From Amycolatopsis alba DSM 44262 (lineage in GTDB: Bacteria; Actinomycetota; Actinomycetes; Mycobacteriales; Pseudonocardiaceae): a stretch of 64,000 nucleotides of DNA. Shown one piece after another: positions 62,173 through 64,000 of this stretch (position 1 is the stretch's first letter; each line of letters begins with the position of its first letter). Position numbers and translations under genes: made by a program. The stretch covers positions 7,463,605 through 7,527,604 of the forward strand of contig NZ_KB913032.1 of NCBI RefSeq assembly GCF_000384215.1. The letters are read 5' to 3'. The notes under the pieces are model-generated. The model was not told the origin of the DNA. It worked only from the letters and a program-made list of their open reading frames with translations, and made no database searches.

Positions 62173-62715
62173 TCAGTCCGCTTTGGCCAGTTCGGCCGTC
62201 TCCCCGATGTCCGCGAATGACTCTTCGCGCAGCGCCAGTTCCGCCTCCGCGGCAGCGCATTTCGGCGACAGCCGCCCCAGCACGGCGGCACTGATCTCCC
62301 CCAGCGCCGTCACCTGTTCGGGGGTCAGCGGATCGAAAAGACTCTCGCGGACCGCCTCGACGTGCCCTGGCGCGGCTTCCTCCAGCGCGGCGAAACCCTC
62401 GGCGGTGAGCACCGCCCAGGAACCGCGTTTGTCGGTGGGACAGGACTCACGACGCACCCAGCCGTTCGCCTCGAGCCGCGCGACCGCGTGCGAGAGCCTG
62501 CTGCGCGACGCCTTGCGCGCGTCGGCCAGTTCGCTCATCCGCAGCTTGCGGTCCGGTGCTTCGGACAGGGCGACGAGCACTTCGTAGTAGGTGTGGGGCA
62601 TGCCCGCCTCGTGCTGAAGCTGGCCCTCCAGATGCGCTTGCAGCATCCGCGTGGCCGCGGAGAAGTCACGCCAGACTTTTTGCTCCTCGTCGGAGAGCCA
62701 TCGGGGTTCGGACAT
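62173..62715 (-). CDS. MarR-family regulator
   Basis: A 180-residue winged-helix protein. MSELADARKASRSRLSHAVA is the recognition region and RRESCPTDKRGSWAVLT the wing. It faces yceI across a region with two matching inverted repeats and probably represses both. ATG at 62715 (MSEPRW) or 62724 are both possible. Confidence 0.92.
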   Translation of the reverse strand: MSEPRWLSDEEQKVWRDFSAATRMLQAHLEGQLQHEAGMPHTYYEVLVALSEAPDRKLRMSELADARKASRSRLSHAVARLEANGWVRRESCPTDKRGSWAVLTAEGFAALEEAAPGHVEAVRESLFDPLTPEQVTALGEISAAVLGRLSPKCAAAEAELALREESFADIGETAELAKAD

Positions 62716-62732
62716 GAGACCCATACTACCCC

Positions 62733-62782
62733 TGGTTGAACGCTCAACCAAACTGCGCTACAGTCATTGTTGAGCGCTCAAC
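62733..62782. promoter_or_regulatory. Double MarR operator and yceI promoter
   Basis: TTGA-N4-TCAA repeats occur as TGGTTGA-acgc-TCAACCA (62733-62750) and GTTGAGCGCTCAAC (62769-62782). TTGAAC (62736-62741) and TACAGT (62759-62764) form a promoter with a 17-bp spacer, so one operator covers the -35 box and the other the start point. Confidence 0.75.
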
Positions 62783-62831
62783 CAGACGAGGGTTCACCAC
62801 AGACTCACACAGACTTTGGAGACCGACTCTC

Positions 62832-63374
62832 ATGACCACCACCGAGATCCCTGGCTACGTCGCAGGCAAGTGGACGATCGACACCGCCCACTCCGACATC
62901 GCCTACACCGTGAAGCACCTCGGCCTGGCGAAGTCACGGGGCAACTTCACCGCCTTCACCGGTGAGGTCGTCACCGCCGACAACATCCTCGACTCCTCGG
63001 TGACCGTCGAGATCGACGCCTCGTCGGTCGCCAGCGGTGTCGACGGGCGTGACACGCACCTCAAGTCCGAGGACTTCTTCCACGTCGACGAGCACCCGGT
63101 CATCACCTTCCGCTCGACCGGCATCCGCGAGGACGGCGGCGACTACGTCATCGACGGTGAGCTCACCTGGCGCGGCAAGACCGTCCAGGTCTCGCTCGAA
63201 GCCGAGTTCAACGGCATCGGCACCAACCCGTCGAACAACAACGCCACCACCCTCGGCGTCTCGGCCAGCGCGACCGTGAACCGCCGCGACTTCGGCATCG
63301 GCCCGGAGGGCAACGCCTTCCTGTCCGAGAAGGTCAAGATCGACATCGAGCTGCAGGCCGCGCTCAACGCCTGA
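62832..63374 (+). CDS. yceI: YceI-family lipid-binding protein
   Basis: A 180-residue lipocalin-like barrel protein. WTIDTAHSDIAYTVKHLGLAK is the typical beginning and RDTHLKSEDFFHVDEHP the central motif. No signal peptide is present, so it is cytosolic here. YceI proteins bind isoprenoid or fatty chains and are induced by stress; overproduction is often under MarR control. ATG at 62832. Confidence 0.95.
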   Translation: MTTTEIPGYVAGKWTIDTAHSDIAYTVKHLGLAKSRGNFTAFTGEVVTADNILDSSVTVEIDASSVASGVDGRDTHLKSEDFFHVDEHPVITFRSTGIREDGGDYVIDGELTWRGKTVQVSLEAEFNGIGTNPSNNNATTLGVSASATVNRRDFGIGPEGNAFLSEKVKIDIELQAALNA

Positions 63375-63387
63375 GGCCCCGCTCCCC

Positions 63388-63448
63388 GAAGTACGTGAAG
63401 GCCCCCTTCATTGCGCTAGGCGCAATGAAGGGGGCCTTCACGTACTTC
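63388..63448. repeat. Perfect 61-bp palindrome between convergent genes
   Basis: Arms 63388-63416 and 63420-63448 pair perfectly over 29 bp around TAG. The stem contains GTGAAGGCCCCCTTC, the core of the hairpin family. It lies between yceI and the HIT gene and could terminate both. Confidence 0.9.
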
Positions 63449-63463
63449 AAGTGTCAGCCCGAG

Positions 63464-64000
63464 TTACCAGGCGTCCGCCAGCAGCTGCCGGGTCTCCCCC
63501 AGCAGCTGCGGCAGCACCTTCGTATGCCCGATCACCGGCATGAAGTTCGCGTCGCCACCCCACCGCGGCACCACGTGCTGGTGCAGATGCGCGGCGATTC
63601 CCGCGCCGGCGATCACACCCTGGTTCATCCCGATGTTGAACCCGTGCGCCGAGGACACCTCACGGATCACCCGCATCGCGTGCTGGGTGAACTCCGCCAC
63701 CTCGACGGTCTCCTCCGCCGTCAGATCCGTGTAGTCCGCGACATGGCGGTACGGCACGGCCATCAGGTGACCGGGGTTGTACGGGTACAGGTTCAGCACC
63801 GCGTACACGGTCTTCCCGCGCGCGATGATCAGCGCGTCCTCGTCGCTCTTCTCCGGAAGATGACAGAACGGGCAGCCCTCGTCAGGTTTCTTCGACCCCT
63901 GCACGTAGGCGAGCCGATGCGGGGTCCACAGACGCTGCAACGCGTCCGGGACCCCCACTCCGTCCTGTCCGACTACTTCAGGGCCATCGGGGCCCGTCAC
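63464..64000 (-). CDS. HIT-family nucleotide hydrolase/phosphorylase
   Basis: A 178-residue HIT protein. The histidine triad reads HLHQHVVPRW, LYPYNPGHLMAVPYRH precedes it, and CPFC near residue 43 is a possible zinc pair. The M. tuberculosis homologue Rv2613c is an Ap4A phosphorylase. The GTG at 64000 touches the window edge, so the true start cannot be confirmed. Confidence 0.92.
   Translation of the reverse strand: MTGPDGPEVVGQDGVGVPDALQRLWTPHRLAYVQGSKKPDEGCPFCHLPEKSDEDALIIARGKTVYAVLNLYPYNPGHLMAVPYRHVADYTDLTAEETVEVAEFTQHAMRVIREVSSAHGFNIGMNQGVIAGAGIAAHLHQHVVPRWGGDANFMPVIGHTKVLPQLLGETRQLLADAW

Overview
The window is GC-rich, densely coded chromosomal DNA from a filamentous-type actinomycete, most likely of the Pseudonocardiaceae (Amycolatopsis-like; inference). 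Supporting signs are the PIM-lipid genes (PI-phosphate synthase, PatA-like acyltransferase, PimA), a conservon, an AfsR/SARP regulator, Ku-type end joining, several probably leaderless genes and long GC-rich palindromes between genes. No rRNA, tRNA, CRISPR array, prophage or transposase gene was seen.

Layout. 1-3051: small metabolic genes (GNAT end, LysE exporter, MetE-like enzyme, DUF3040, YciI). 3052-3942: a gene-free block of two repeat families. 3943-6724: a DinB2-type polymerase, then ahcY behind an SAH riboswitch. 6938-8509: small membrane and Cys-rich proteins, then Ku. 8628-12528 (minus): a conservon (cvnA-D) that runs into a StyA-like flavin monooxygenase gene. 12801-17246: TetR regulator and a heterodimeric ABC exporter. 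17374-18813: a LigD-like protein with an intact-looking phosphoesterase domain but a ligase domain lacking its catalytic lysine. 18815-30775: STAS protein, CYTH-CHAD protein, XRE-DUF5753 regulator, erythromycin-esterase homologue, AfsR-like regulator, a divergent DJ-1/GlxA pair and a His-rich YibE/F membrane protein.

30775-64000 follows a conserved actinobacterial gene order, also known from Mycobacterium tuberculosis around Rv2581c-Rv2613c. It comprises MBL hydrolase, cyclophilin, rel, apt, secF, secD, yajC, ruvB, ruvA, ruvC, yebC, pdxT, pdxS, pimA, the acyltransferase, PI-phosphate synthase and the HIT protein, nearly all on the minus strand. The block joins stringent response, purine salvage, secretion, recombination, vitamin B6 and PIM synthesis. 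It is interrupted by accessory genes. pdxT and pdxS are separated by about 7.5 kb holding azlCD with an XRE-cupin regulator, an APC permease facing a TetR/S58-aminopeptidase operon, a hydrolase relic, a 54-residue gene, DUF6892, and an FMN-riboswitch-controlled RibE-RibB fusion. A second insert (54703-58854) holds a Tat-type FAD oxidase, an EF-G2-like GTPase and an XdhC-like protein.

The observations most worth following are the RibE-RibB fusion with altered catalytic residues, the LigD-like pseudo-ligase, the sensor-less conservon with its monooxygenase, the DinB2 polymerase with isoleucine at the steric gate, and two intergenic repeat families. One family is inverted triplets of a 21-bp unit; the other is long hairpins, one pair of which shows a compensatory base change.
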